Source: JBEBVQ01 sp964636205 (GTDB taxonomy: Bacteria > Bacteroidota > Bacteroidia > Chitinophagales > Chitinophagaceae). From it: a stretch of 48,223 nt of DNA. Below the pieces are notes generated by a model. That model was not told the origin of the DNA. It did not search any database and saw only the letters and a list, made by a program, of their open reading frames with translations. Shown piece by piece: positions 8,967 through 16,502 of this stretch (its first letter is position 1; each line of letters begins with the position of its first letter). Location of the stretch: positions 1 through 48,223 of the forward strand of contig CAZWPF010000009.1 in the NCBI GenBank assembly GCA_964636205.1. The letters run 5' to 3'. The position numbers and the translations under genes were made by a program.

Positions 8967-9641
8967 TCAAACCCGATTAAAAAACTCTATCAACCATTCG
9001 TTCAGCGTATGGATAGCTTCATCCATTTTCCAAAGATCTCGATTGCGCGGGGTTACATAATTAGAAATTGAACGAATTTGAGTGAAGGGGACTTGCTCGC
9101 AGATGCAAACATAATGAAAAGCCGCTCCTTCCATAGATTCTACCTGACAATCATATCGCTCCTTTCTGGAAATAACACTTCGCACCGATCCGCTGGAAGC
9201 GGCTACTGTCAAACCGTTAACCGTCAGCAATCGATAGGGGAAGGGTATCTCGCTCAAGGGACATTCTAATTTTCCCTCGCGAAAAGGAATCGCATTAGGA
9301 TCGGCCAGTTTCAGTTGAAACAAGTCTAAAAACTCCTCGTTATCTTCTGCGCCGGTATCGCCCAGGGTTTCGGATTGCACTAGAACTACCTGAGCCAGAT
9401 CAATTTCACGATCGAAACTACCTGCGATTCCTGCTTGTAACGCGAAGTTGTACTTATTGGAGGAAAGTTTACGGGTTAGTTGGTAAGTTGCTGCAACCAA
9501 GCCAACTCCGGTTATGCAAATATGAATTTCCTGTCCTCCATACCGAAAAGTATCGGGCGCCACAGCCTCTCCATATTGTTCCAGATAGTCTATAACTGCT
9601 TTAATTTCATGCCTTGTGGCAGCTGCTAAGAGTAGTTTCAT
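8967..9641 (-). CDS. mqnB: Futalosine hydrolase
   Basis: The 224-residue protein is a nucleoside phosphorylase-fold hydrolase. Visible landmarks are the nucleoside-binding LQAGIAGSFD (about 88-97), VQSETLGDTGAED, and the purine/ribose site VESMEGAAFHYVC (about 166-178). It cleaves futalosine to hypoxanthine and dehypoxanthine futalosine. The upstream 102 bp are shared with the divergent pterin synthase gene. I could not find a clear -7 element on this strand. Confidence 0.94.
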   Translation of the reverse strand: MKLLLAAATRHEIKAVIDYLEQYGEAVAPDTFRYGGQEIHICITGVGLVAATYQLTRKLSSNKYNFALQAGIAGSFDREIDLAQVVLVQSETLGDTGAEDNEEFLDLFQLKLADPNAIPFREGKLECPLSEIPFPYRLLTVNGLTVAASSGSVRSVISRKERYDCQVESMEGAAFHYVCICEQVPFTQIRSISNYVTPRNRDLWKMDEAIHTLNEWLIEFFNRV

Positions 9642-9695
9642 TATTAGAAATTCTGAATTGAACGGCTTCGCGAATTATCTGCAAGTAAACACATT

Positions 9696-9726
9696 TTTGT
9701 GAAACCGTTGTGTAGCCCTAATTTTG
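9696..9726 (+). promoter_or_regulatory. Promoter of the pterin synthase-folE pair
   Basis: TTTG (9696-9699) and TAATTTTG (9719-9726) are separated by 19 bp, an ideal Bacteroidota sigma-ABfr -33/-7 pair. The ATG at 9744 follows 17 bp after the -7 box. Confidence 0.8.
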
Positions 9727-9743
9727 CACTATAATAATCAATC

Positions 9744-10154
9744 ATGGTATATCTTACAAGGGTGGAACATTTCAATGCCGCCCATCGTCTTTATAACGAT
9801 CAGTGGACTGAGGAAGAAAACAAAAGGGTGTTTGGGAAGTGTTCGAATACCAACTGGCATGGTCATAATTACGAACTTCATGTAACTATCAAAGGTGAGC
9901 CAAATGCAGAGACCGGCTTCATTATCAATGCAAAAGAGCTTGGGGTGTTGATCAGAAAAGTGATCATCGATAGGGTCGACCATTTGAATCTGAATATGGA
10001 TGTAGATTTCTTGAAGGGCAAGCAAACTAGCGCTGAGAATCTGGCCATCGGTATCTGGAACGAGTTGAAACCGCATATCGAAAGTCTGGATGCGAGTTTG
10101 CATAGCATTAAAATTTACGAAACTCCACATATTTATGTGGAATATTTGGGCTAG
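9744..10154 (+). CDS. queD: 6-pyruvoyl/6-carboxy-tetrahydropterin synthase family protein
   Basis: The 136-residue T-fold enzyme acts on 7,8-dihydroneopterin triphosphate, the product of FolE encoded just downstream. Zinc ligands are H14 (FNAAHRL), H39 and H41 (WHGHNY). The catalytic cysteine C33 is spaced C-x5-HGH (CSNTNWHGH), as in animal 6-pyruvoyltetrahydropterin synthase, whereas classic QueD has C-x3-HGH. The symbol queD is therefore by family habit; a PTPS-like activity is possible. A conserved Glu near the end (YETPHIYVEY) completes the site. Its own well-formed promoter precedes it. Confidence 0.9.
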   Translation: MVYLTRVEHFNAAHRLYNDQWTEEENKRVFGKCSNTNWHGHNYELHVTIKGEPNAETGFIINAKELGVLIRKVIIDRVDHLNLNMDVDFLKGKQTSAENLAIGIWNELKPHIESLDASLHSIKIYETPHIYVEYLG

Positions 10155-10188
10155 TCTTGATTGGCCGATTTTGATAAAAAAGCATATA

Positions 10189-10785
10189 GTGTCATACAAC
10201 AAATCTGAAACTTACAACGAGGAGATAACTTCCGCATTGGCAGATCATTATAGCTCAGCAATAACCTTATTGGGTGAGGATGTGACCAGGGAAGGATTGC
10301 AAAAAACACCGCAGCGAATCGCTAAGGCGATGCAATATCTGACGCAGGGTTATCATATGGATGCCAAGGAGATTTTGAATTCCGCCAAATTCCGCGAAGC
10401 ATACAGTGAGATGGTGATTGTAAAGGATATAGAGTTGTACTCTATGTGCGAACATCATCTGTTGCCATTTTTTGGGAAAGCACATATTGCCTATATCCCA
10501 AACGGTTGGATTACAGGACTGAGTAAGCTTGCAAGAGTGGTGGATTGCTACGCACGACGCTTGCAGGTTCAAGAACGAATGACTCATCAGATTCTGGATA
10601 TCATACAAGAAACACTTGATCCGATTGGGGTGGCTGTAGTTATTGAAGCGAAACACTTGTGTATGATGATGAGAGGTGTTTCGAAGCAAAATAGCATTAC
10701 AACTACTTCAGCATTTAGCGGACAGTTCCAAGCTCCGGAAACCAGAGCAGAGTTTCTGAAGCTGATCACATCAGACATTCATTAA
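10189..10785 (+). CDS. folE: GTP cyclohydrolase I
   Basis: FolE converts GTP to 7,8-dihydroneopterin triphosphate for folate and other pterins. Counting from the start used, zinc ligands are C87, H90 (SMCEHHLLPFFG) and C158 (EAKHLCMMMRG); GLSKLARVVDCYARR and the C-terminal SAFSG are also typical. I chose the GTG at 10189, giving 198 residues starting VSYNKSETYNEEITSALADH, which is where family members usually begin. ATGs at 10090 and 10135 are in frame but lie inside the upstream gene and add residues unlike the family. A TTG at 10171 is another option. It is 34 bp after the pterin synthase stop and likely co-transcribed. Confidence 0.93.
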   Translation: MSYNKSETYNEEITSALADHYSSAITLLGEDVTREGLQKTPQRIAKAMQYLTQGYHMDAKEILNSAKFREAYSEMVIVKDIELYSMCEHHLLPFFGKAHIAYIPNGWITGLSKLARVVDCYARRLQVQERMTHQILDIIQETLDPIGVAVVIEAKHLCMMMRGVSKQNSITTTSAFSGQFQAPETRAEFLKLITSDIH

Positions 10786-11041
10786 TATAAACTCTATTTA
10801 TAGTTCGTATTTTTTTAATTCGACCACTTCCTTGGTACGCCTTGGAAGCGGTCAAAACATATATAGCAATTCCTATCAAATATCGCCGATTGGGTGATAA
10901 AATATCCTCAAAATCAATATTATATAGAACGCATTGATTTTTATAGCGATTGCAGCTGCATATACTTTTAAGGGCAACATATTAAGTCAGAATTCATATC
11001 AATTAGTTAGGCTTGAATTTTTTTCCTTCGGGCAGGTTTGC

Positions 11042-11049
11042 TACATTTG
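11042..11049 (+). promoter_or_regulatory. -7 element upstream of a short terminated transcript
   Basis: TACATTTG matches TAnnTTTG exactly. A T-rich stretch (TTTT at 11019-11022) lies 19 bp upstream in the -33 position. Transcription from here would meet the terminator at 11082-11116 after about 60 nt. Confidence 0.5.
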
Positions 11050-11054
11050 TACCA

Positions 11055-11116
11055 AGTTGTGAATTTAATGGGTTAGTAAGTAAGCCGTTCCGATTTCTAT
11101 CGGAATGGCTTTTTTT
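11055..11116 (+). ncRNA. Candidate ~60-nt small RNA or attenuated leader
   Basis: The stretch between the -7 element at 11042-11049 and the terminator has no gene. If transcribed it would give a short RNA of a ~27-nt unpaired leader (rich in GTTAGTAAGTAAG) plus a 13-bp terminator hairpin. It could instead be only the terminator of folE read-through with a chance -7 match. There is no family that I recognise. Confidence 0.3.
11082..11116 (+). terminator. Strong intrinsic terminator
   Basis: AAGCCGTTCCGAT (11082-11094) pairs with ATCGGAATGGCTT (11099-11111) around a 4-nt loop, with one G-T pair, followed by a run of T to 11116. Confidence 0.85.
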
Positions 11117-11165
11117 CGCAATTTATCCTCGCTTTTTCCAATTCTATTAATGCTTCACTGTTTGC

Positions 11166-11173
11166 TAACTTTA
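11166..11173 (+). promoter_or_regulatory. Possible -7 element for radA
   Basis: TAACTTTA differs from TAnnTTTG only in the last base and ends 5 bp before the ATG, implying a very short or absent 5' leader. Confidence 0.4.
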
Positions 11174-11178
11174 TCCTG

Positions 11179-12549
11179 ATGGCAAAAACTAAAACAGCTT
11201 ATTTCTGTCAACAATGTGGTTATGAAAGTGCCAAATGGATGGGTAAATGCCCTTCTTGTCAGGCATGGAATTCACTGGTTGAAGAGATAGTTCATAAAGA
11301 AGATAAATCGAAGCAAAAGCAAGGATGGGAAGACGATGCCCGGGATGGTAAAAAGGCGCATCGAATATCGGAAGTTGCAGCAGGTGATGTGCAACGTATG
11401 TTCTTTCCGGATCCTGAACTCAATAGAGTATTGGGCGGCGGCATCGTGCCCGGATCGGTAATTCTGGTTGCAGGCGAACCCGGTATCGGAAAATCTACAC
11501 TATTTCTCCAATCAGCACTCACCTGGAAGGAAGGTTCCGTGCTCTACGTATCCGGCGAAGAAAGCAGTCAGCAGATAAAACTACGTGCAGAACGAATTGG
11601 CGGGCATAATGAACAATTGTTTTTGCTCACTGCCACCGATACAGCAGCTATTTTTCAAGAAATCAAAAGAATCCAACCACAACTTGTTATCGTCGATTCC
11701 ATACAAACACTGGAATCTCCTTATATAGAATCCGCAGCAGGTAGCGTATCACAAGTAAGAGAATGTGCAGCAGAACTGCAAAAGTTTGCCAAAACAACTA
11801 ATACTCCTGTTCTGATTATCGGTCATATCACCAAAGATGGTTCCATCGCAGGTCCGAAAATCCTGGAACATATGGTCGATACTGTACTGCAATTTGAGGG
11901 CGACAGACATTACACTTATCGAATATTGCGGACGCTAAAGAATCGCTTTGGCTCAACCTCAGAATTGGGGATTTATGAAATGATCGCCCAGGGTATGCGA
12001 CCGGTAAGCAACCCTTCCGAAATCCTATTGTCGCAACACGACGAACCATTGAGCGGTATTGCTATCGCCGCCACTATCGAGGGATTGAGGCCAATGATGA
12101 TCGAAGTACAAGCTTTAGTCACACAGGCGGTTTATGGTAATCCACAACGAACCGTAAGTGGGTTGGACTTAAGACGATTGCAATTGCTGCTGGCTGTGCT
12201 GGAAAAGCGTGGCGGCTTTCATTTCGGTGCCAAAGATGTGTTTTTGAATATTGCCGGCGGATTGAAAATAGAAGATCCTGCTATTGAATTGGCAGTGGTA
12301 TGCGCATTGCTTTCCTCCTACGAAGACAAAGCTTTGCCCTCTAATATCTGTCTTGTCGGTGAGGTGGGGCTGTCAGGAGAAATCAGAGCCGTTAGTCGGG
12401 TCGACCAGCGTATCGCTGAGGCGGAGAAATTGGGTATGGATATGATCATCATTCCAAAAGCCAATATAAAAGGCTTGCAAGTGAATACCAGTCACCTGAT
12501 CGTAAAGTCGGCAAATAAGATCGAGGACGTCTATAAATTGTTGTTCTAG
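11179..12549 (+). CDS. radA: DNA repair protein RadA
   Basis: The 456-residue protein is full length for RadA, a RecA-like helicase that drives branch migration in recombinational repair and transformation. The N-terminal C4 zinc finger uses C10, C13, C24 and C27 (CQQCGY...CPSCQAW). The ATPase core has Walker A GEPGIGKST at 99-107, then the RadA-specific KNRFG motif (LKNRFGSTSELG) near 255. The C-terminal third is the Lon protease-like domain (LVGEVGLSGEIRAV). The next gene, comF, is also a competence/recombination gene, although comF appears to have its own promoter. Confidence 0.97.
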   Translation: MAKTKTAYFCQQCGYESAKWMGKCPSCQAWNSLVEEIVHKEDKSKQKQGWEDDARDGKKAHRISEVAAGDVQRMFFPDPELNRVLGGGIVPGSVILVAGEPGIGKSTLFLQSALTWKEGSVLYVSGEESSQQIKLRAERIGGHNEQLFLLTATDTAAIFQEIKRIQPQLVIVDSIQTLESPYIESAAGSVSQVRECAAELQKFAKTTNTPVLIIGHITKDGSIAGPKILEHMVDTVLQFEGDRHYTYRILRTLKNRFGSTSELGIYEMIAQGMRPVSNPSEILLSQHDEPLSGIAIAATIEGLRPMMIEVQALVTQAVYGNPQRTVSGLDLRRLQLLLAVLEKRGGFHFGAKDVFLNIAGGLKIEDPAIELAVVCALLSSYEDKALPSNICLVGEVGLSGEIRAVSRVDQRIAEAEKLGMDMIIIPKANIKGLQVNTSHLIVKSANKIEDVYKLLF

Positions 12550-12556
12550 CCCACGC

Positions 12557-12587
12557 TTTTTCTAATCGAAGAATTGCGCTATCTTTA
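12557..12587 (+). promoter_or_regulatory. Promoter-like element for comF
   Basis: TTTT (12557-12560) and TATCTTTA (12580-12587) are spaced 19 bp, a near-consensus Bacteroidota -33/-7 pair ending 18 bp before the GTG start. Confidence 0.45.
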
Positions 12588-12605
12588 TGATAATCAAATC
12601 GTAGG

Positions 12606-13304
12606 GTGGTGGAATGGTGGAAGCAAGCAGCGTACGGACTCTCCGGTATCTTTTACCCGCGTAATTGTGAATGGTGTCTACGTTCTCTGATCCGGTCAGA
12701 AGCGGTTTTGTGTACGGATTGTTTAATGAAAATCCCGAAAACCAATCATTATAATATTGAAGATAATGATGCCGCACTCCGTTTTGCCGGACGGATTCCT
12801 TTTCAATACGCAGCCGCTTTTTGTTTTTTCAATGAAGGCGGTATGATGCAACATCTGCTGCACGGACTGAAATACCAAGGTAGAAAAGATATTGGTTTGT
12901 TTCTGGGTAAACAATTCGCGCGATCTTTGGGACTATGCAAATGGATAAAGGAGGTCGATTTAATTGTGCCGGTTCCACTCCATCCTAAAAAGCAACGCCA
13001 AAGAGGATTTAATCAGGCCCAAATTATTGCCCGGGGCATGCAGCAGCACTTAAATATTCCGGTGGAGACTGATTGTTTGCATCGAATTAAAGAAACGGAT
13101 ACACAAACGAAGAAATCGAGAGCAGATCGGTCTGATAATATGCAGGATGCATTTGAGGCGATGAACTTATCCGGGAATCAACATATTCTTTTAGTGGATG
13201 ATGTTCTGACTACCGGAGCAACGCTCGAAGCGGCCGCCCAAGCATTAATAGGCTCGCAAAAAAAAATCAGGATCAGTTTGGCTACAATCGCATTGGCCAA
13301 TTAA
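12606..13304 (+). CDS. comF: ComF family phosphoribosyltransferase-like protein
   Basis: The 232-residue product has the ComF layout: an N-terminal cysteine pair region (CEWCLRSL...CTDC, residues ~20-39) that would bind zinc, and a C-terminal PRTase-type fold with the PRPP-loop signature HILLVDDVLTTGATL at about 194-208. ComF proteins act in the cytoplasm in DNA uptake and replication-fork handling. The start is a GTG; a second GTG follows directly. The end converges on clpP with a shared hairpin terminator between them. Confidence 0.9.
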   Translation: MVEWWKQAAYGLSGIFYPRNCEWCLRSLIRSEAVLCTDCLMKIPKTNHYNIEDNDAALRFAGRIPFQYAAAFCFFNEGGMMQHLLHGLKYQGRKDIGLFLGKQFARSLGLCKWIKEVDLIVPVPLHPKKQRQRGFNQAQIIARGMQQHLNIPVETDCLHRIKETDTQTKKSRADRSDNMQDAFEAMNLSGNQHILLVDDVLTTGATLEAAAQALIGSQKKIRISLATIALAN

Positions 13305-13316
13305 ATAAGCAAAAAA

Positions 13317-13339
13317 AAACCGCGAGGTTATCGCGGTTT
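13317..13339 (-). terminator. clpP terminator (partly bidirectional)
   Basis: AAACCGCGA (13317-13325) pairs with TCGCGGTTT (13331-13339) around GGTTA. Read on the minus strand it ends in a run of nine T, ideal for clpP; on the plus strand the tail is weaker. Confidence 0.85.
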
Positions 13340-13346
13340 AAAAGGT

Positions 13347-14048
13347 TTATTTTCTGTTTTCGGGATCTTTTCTTGGATTACGTTCCAGCACTTCGTCGAT
13401 CATGCCATAATCTTTCGCTTCCGCTGCTGTCATCCAGTAATCACGATCACTGTCTTTCTCAACTTTAGAAAGTTTTTGCCCGCTGTGGTTAGCGATAATC
13501 TCATAGAGTTCTTTCTTCAGTTTCAAGATTTCTCTGGCAGTAATTTCGATATCACTTGCCTGACCTTCAGCACCACCTAACGGCTGGTGAATCATCACTC
13601 TACTGTGCTTTAGGGCAGTTCGCTTTCCTTTCGTGCCGGCGCACATCAATACCGCAGCCATAGATGCAGCGATACCAGTGCAAATTGTAGCTACTTCAGG
13701 ATTGATAATCTGCATCGTATCATATATACCTAATCCGGAATAAACGCTACCGCCGGGACTGTTGATATACATCTGTACATCTCTGTTTCTATCGGTGCTT
13801 TCTAGGAACAGCAATTGAGCAGTCACAATATTAGCTACTTGGTCGTTGATCGGTTCGCCAAGGAAGATAATCCGATCCATCATCAATCGGGAGAATACAT
13901 CCATCTGAGCAACGTTCAGCGGACGTTCTTCAATGATATATGGAGTGAGACCAACCGGATGTTTGATCGCTGAAGTATATTGATGCAGCGTCAGGCTACT
14001 GATGCCGTGATGTTTAACAGCATATTTTTTAAATTCGTTCGGATCCAT
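13347..14048 (-). CDS. clpP: ATP-dependent Clp protease proteolytic subunit
   Basis: The 233-residue serine protease has the catalytic triad in place: S129 in GIAASMAAVL, H154 in MIHQPLGGA and D203 in DSDRDYW. It forms the tetradecameric barrel that degrades proteins fed by ClpX or ClpA. An N-terminal extension of about 30 residues before the conserved PYIIEERP is usual in Bacteroidota ClpP. It is monocistronic here, with a strong terminator directly downstream. Confidence 0.97.
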   Translation of the reverse strand: MDPNEFKKYAVKHHGISSLTLHQYTSAIKHPVGLTPYIIEERPLNVAQMDVFSRLMMDRIIFLGEPINDQVANIVTAQLLFLESTDRNRDVQMYINSPGGSVYSGLGIYDTMQIINPEVATICTGIAASMAAVLMCAGTKGKRTALKHSRVMIHQPLGGAEGQASDIEITAREILKLKKELYEIIANHSGQKLSKVEKDSDRDYWMTAAEAKDYGMIDEVLERNPRKDPENRK

Positions 14049-14135
14049 AAATTGAATTTTTGATAATCATTGTTGAATTTATAACGCAAATTTCAATCCG
14101 CAATAAATAAAGTGCCATTCCGACATGCTGTCTGA

Positions 14136-14825
14136 CTAATATGGCAGCGTTATTTGCGCAAGTTCGTAATCTTCAGGTACCCCAATATCGATAAAATAGT
14201 TGTCAGCAACAAATCCGTAGAGTATTTTTTCATCGATATACTGTTCCAGGTAGTCTTTTTCGAAAGAATGTTTTTCGGGTAGTGATCTGCTCAAATACCG
14301 TTCCCGATCAATACAATAGATACCGCCATTGATCAATCCTTCTATTTGAAACTTCTTTTCTTCAAACGCTACGATGCGATTTTCATCATCTATTCGTACA
14401 GCTCCATAGCGCTCGAACTCTTGCATCGGTTTTAGTGCCAGAGTGGTTTCAGCTCCCTTTGCTTTATGGCAGTTCAGCAGTTCGTCCAATGAAATCCGGA
14501 ACATGGTATCGCCGTTCAATACCAATACGCTGTCTGATTTTGCCTTTTGGAGTGCTAATTGAATTCCACCACCCGTTCCCAAGGGCTCTTGTTCAATCAC
14601 ATGGTCCACCTCAAAATTCCATTCATTTGACTGTAACCAGTCCAGAATTACCTCATGTCTATATCCCAGGGAGAGAACAACGCGCGTGCATCCTTCTGAT
14701 TCCAAGTATTTTAAAAGATATTCGAGAAAGGGTTTTTCTCTTACCGCAGCCATGCATTTGGGTTGGTCCCCTATGACTCCTCGGAGTCGGGTTCCTAATC
14801 CCCCGGCCAGAATAATACACTCCAT
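14136..14825 (-). CDS. Sugar-1-phosphate nucleotidyltransferase (HddC-like)
   Basis: The 229-residue enzyme begins with the nucleotide-binding signature IILAGGLGTRLRGVIGDQPKC and has LNGDTMF (metal-binding Asp) and GTGGGIQLAL. It most resembles D-glycero-alpha-D-manno-heptose 1-phosphate guanylyltransferase (HddC), but the sugar cannot be fixed from sequence. The start used is the ATG at 14825, directly before ECIILAGG; a longer in-frame TTG start adds five residues and overlaps a near-match -7 element (GATATTTG). No other heptose gene is nearby. It follows lhgO on the same strand after 62 bp. Confidence 0.85.
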   Translation of the reverse strand: MECIILAGGLGTRLRGVIGDQPKCMAAVREKPFLEYLLKYLESEGCTRVVLSLGYRHEVILDWLQSNEWNFEVDHVIEQEPLGTGGGIQLALQKAKSDSVLVLNGDTMFRISLDELLNCHKAKGAETTLALKPMQEFERYGAVRIDDENRIVAFEEKKFQIEGLINGGIYCIDRERYLSRSLPEKHSFEKDYLEQYIDEKILYGFVADNYFIDIGVPEDYELAQITLPY

Positions 14826-14887
14826 ACGCAAATATCTCAAAAAATCAGCCGATAAAAAGCTGATGTTTTCGATAATAAAGCGTGCTT

Positions 14888-16108
14888 TTAATTTAGTTGG
14901 AATTGCTTGGTCGCCATTTCCTCTACGGCGCTACCAATAGCCAAAGCGGCAGTGGCTGCAGGGGAGGGAGCGTTGAGTACGTGGATGGCATTGCCGTTAG
15001 TTTCGATTTTGAAATCGTCAATCATTTCTCCTTTTGGAGAAAGCGCCATTGCGCGAACACCCGCACGGGAAGCAACTATATCATCAGATTCCAGACTGGG
15101 AATTAATTTTTGAAGTCGCTTGAGGAAATAGGCTTTGGAGAATGCCCCACGGTATTCATCGAGTCCGAACCGCCAGTGTTTCATGAAGAATTTCCAGGTG
15201 CCTTTGAATGCCAATGCTTCTGCTGTATCCTTAATGCTGAAATCGGTCCTGCTATAACCCTCCCGACGGAACACAAATACTGCGTTAGGTCCGCATTCTA
15301 TCACCCCATTGGTCATTCTTGTAAAGTGGACACCCAGGAAGGGGAACTGAGGATTAGGAACCGGATAGATCAGATTTTTAACCTTAGCCTTCCCCTTTTC
15401 TGTCAAATCATAATAATCTCCTCTAAATCCTACAATTGCCGTATCGCCGATGGCCCCTTGTTTACGCGCAATACGATCACTTTGGAGCCCGGCGCAGGCT
15501 ACCACATGCTGCGCATGAAATTCGCCACGATTAGTAACAATCTTGGTTCTGCTACCATCTTGAACAAAGTCTTTCACTTCTGTATCCAGAAATACCTCGG
15601 AACCGGGGAATTTCCCTTTAATCAGGGATGCAAGTGTTTCACATAATCCTGCATAGTCGATGATACCGGTGCAGCCTACTCTGATCCCGGCGATACCTTC
15701 GCAATAGGGTTCAATTTCCTTTATCTGCTGCGCATTGATCAGCTCAATATCTTCAACCCCGTTGGCCTGGCCATTTCGAAACACCTTATGCATGTGATCG
15801 AGCTCGCTTTCTTCTGTAGCGACGATCACTTTACCGCAGACATCGTGCTTCACGCCGTATTCGCGTGCAAAAGCCACCAGCTCGCGGCGACCTTCCACGC
15901 AATTGCGGGCTTTATATGAGCCGGGTTTGTAATAGATACCCGAATGGATGACGCCTGAATTGCGGCCGGTTTGATGGGCTGCGACTCGACTCTCCTTTTC
16001 CAGAACAGCTATCTTTAAATGTGGGTATTTAAGATTTAGCTTATAAGCTGATGCAAGTCCCACACATCCGCCTCCTATGACGACAATATCAAACGTACGA
16101 CTATCCAT
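14888..16108 (-). CDS. lhgO: L-2-hydroxyglutarate oxidase
   Basis: The 406-residue FAD enzyme starts with the dinucleotide-binding motif DIVVIGGGCVGLASAY (residues 8-23), followed by HQTGRNSGVIHSGIYYKPGS (45-64), diagnostic for the LhgO/L2HGDH family. It oxidises L-2-hydroxyglutarate to 2-oxoglutarate and passes electrons to the respiratory chain (in E. coli to quinone). The length matches family members. It has a good -7 element 24 bp before the ATG. Confidence 0.93.
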   Translation of the reverse strand: MDSRTFDIVVIGGGCVGLASAYKLNLKYPHLKIAVLEKESRVAAHQTGRNSGVIHSGIYYKPGSYKARNCVEGRRELVAFAREYGVKHDVCGKVIVATEESELDHMHKVFRNGQANGVEDIELINAQQIKEIEPYCEGIAGIRVGCTGIIDYAGLCETLASLIKGKFPGSEVFLDTEVKDFVQDGSRTKIVTNRGEFHAQHVVACAGLQSDRIARKQGAIGDTAIVGFRGDYYDLTEKGKAKVKNLIYPVPNPQFPFLGVHFTRMTNGVIECGPNAVFVFRREGYSRTDFSIKDTAEALAFKGTWKFFMKHWRFGLDEYRGAFSKAYFLKRLQKLIPSLESDDIVASRAGVRAMALSPKGEMIDDFKIETNGNAIHVLNAPSPAATAALAIGSAVEEMATKQFQLN

Positions 16109-16132
16109 GCCGGGATGGTTTATTTAGCCGTG

Positions 16133-16140
16133 CAAAAATA
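16133..16140 (-). promoter_or_regulatory. -7 element for lhgO
   Basis: Read on the minus strand this is TATTTTTG, an exact TAnnTTTG match, 24 bp upstream of the ATG. Confidence 0.55.
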
Positions 16141-16166
16141 GGAATGTCAACTGAGTTATCAGGAAA

Positions 16167-16463
16167 TTAATGGCGATACTTTTCCGGGTTGGCAGCAAAG
16201 GCATCTTTGCAAAATTCGCTGCAAAACCATACAGTATCTTCATTATAAACCATATAATCGGTCCAGGAATCGTCCCGAAGCATTTCACAAATCGGATCGA
16301 CATTGCTAGGGTCTACATCAGCATTATGTGCTGCCGAACCATGCATGGTCATTGATTCATGATCGTGAGTGTCAGCTGAATCCTTGTTTTCGCCTGTAGA
16401 ATTTCCACAGCTTAAAAGGAACATAAAAGCAGCAGCAGGCAAAAGCATCAGTAGTTTTTTCAT
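16167..16463 (-). CDS. YHS-like metal-binding lipoprotein
   Basis: The 98-residue protein has a lipoprotein signal (FMFLLSC, lipidated C19), a His/Met-rich linker (THDHESMTMHGSAAH, 32-46) and a C-terminal YHS-like domain: DPICEM at 56-61 and WFCSEFCKDAFAANPEKY at 79-96, with C59, C81 and C85 as likely metal ligands. YHS domains are found in copper- and heavy-metal-handling proteins. It is the last gene of the 20240-16167 minus-strand operon, 39 bp after the di-heme enzyme. A role as a periplasmic or surface metal carrier is inference. Confidence 0.8.
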   Translation of the reverse strand: MKKLLMLLPAAAFMFLLSCGNSTGENKDSADTHDHESMTMHGSAAHNADVDPSNVDPICEMLRDDSWTDYMVYNEDTVWFCSEFCKDAFAANPEKYRH

Positions 16464-16502
16464 GGTATTGTTATTAATGACCGATTAAAAATACATAATT
16501 AA

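Larger units (their letters stand above)
10786..11178 (+). other. 393-bp intergenic region between folE and radA
   Basis: No credible protein gene is seen. It holds an inverted repeat at 10822-10853, an AT-rich inverted repeat at 10910-10941 (AAAATCAAT/ATTGATTTT, possible weak folE terminator), a -7 element at 11042-11049, a strong terminator at 11082-11116 and a second -7-like element just before radA. Confidence 0.6.

Noticed and set aside
9738..10202. 154-codon frame on the minus strand opposite the pterin synthase gene
   Set aside because: It is exactly antisense to a conserved enzyme gene with a strong promoter, has no recognisable family and lacks its own promoter.
10822..10853. Inverted repeat GACCACTTCC/GGAAGCGGTC considered as folE terminator
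   Set aside because: On neither strand is the stem followed by a T run (the T run lies 5' of it on the plus strand), so it is not a standard intrinsic terminator; an unassigned inverted repeat only.
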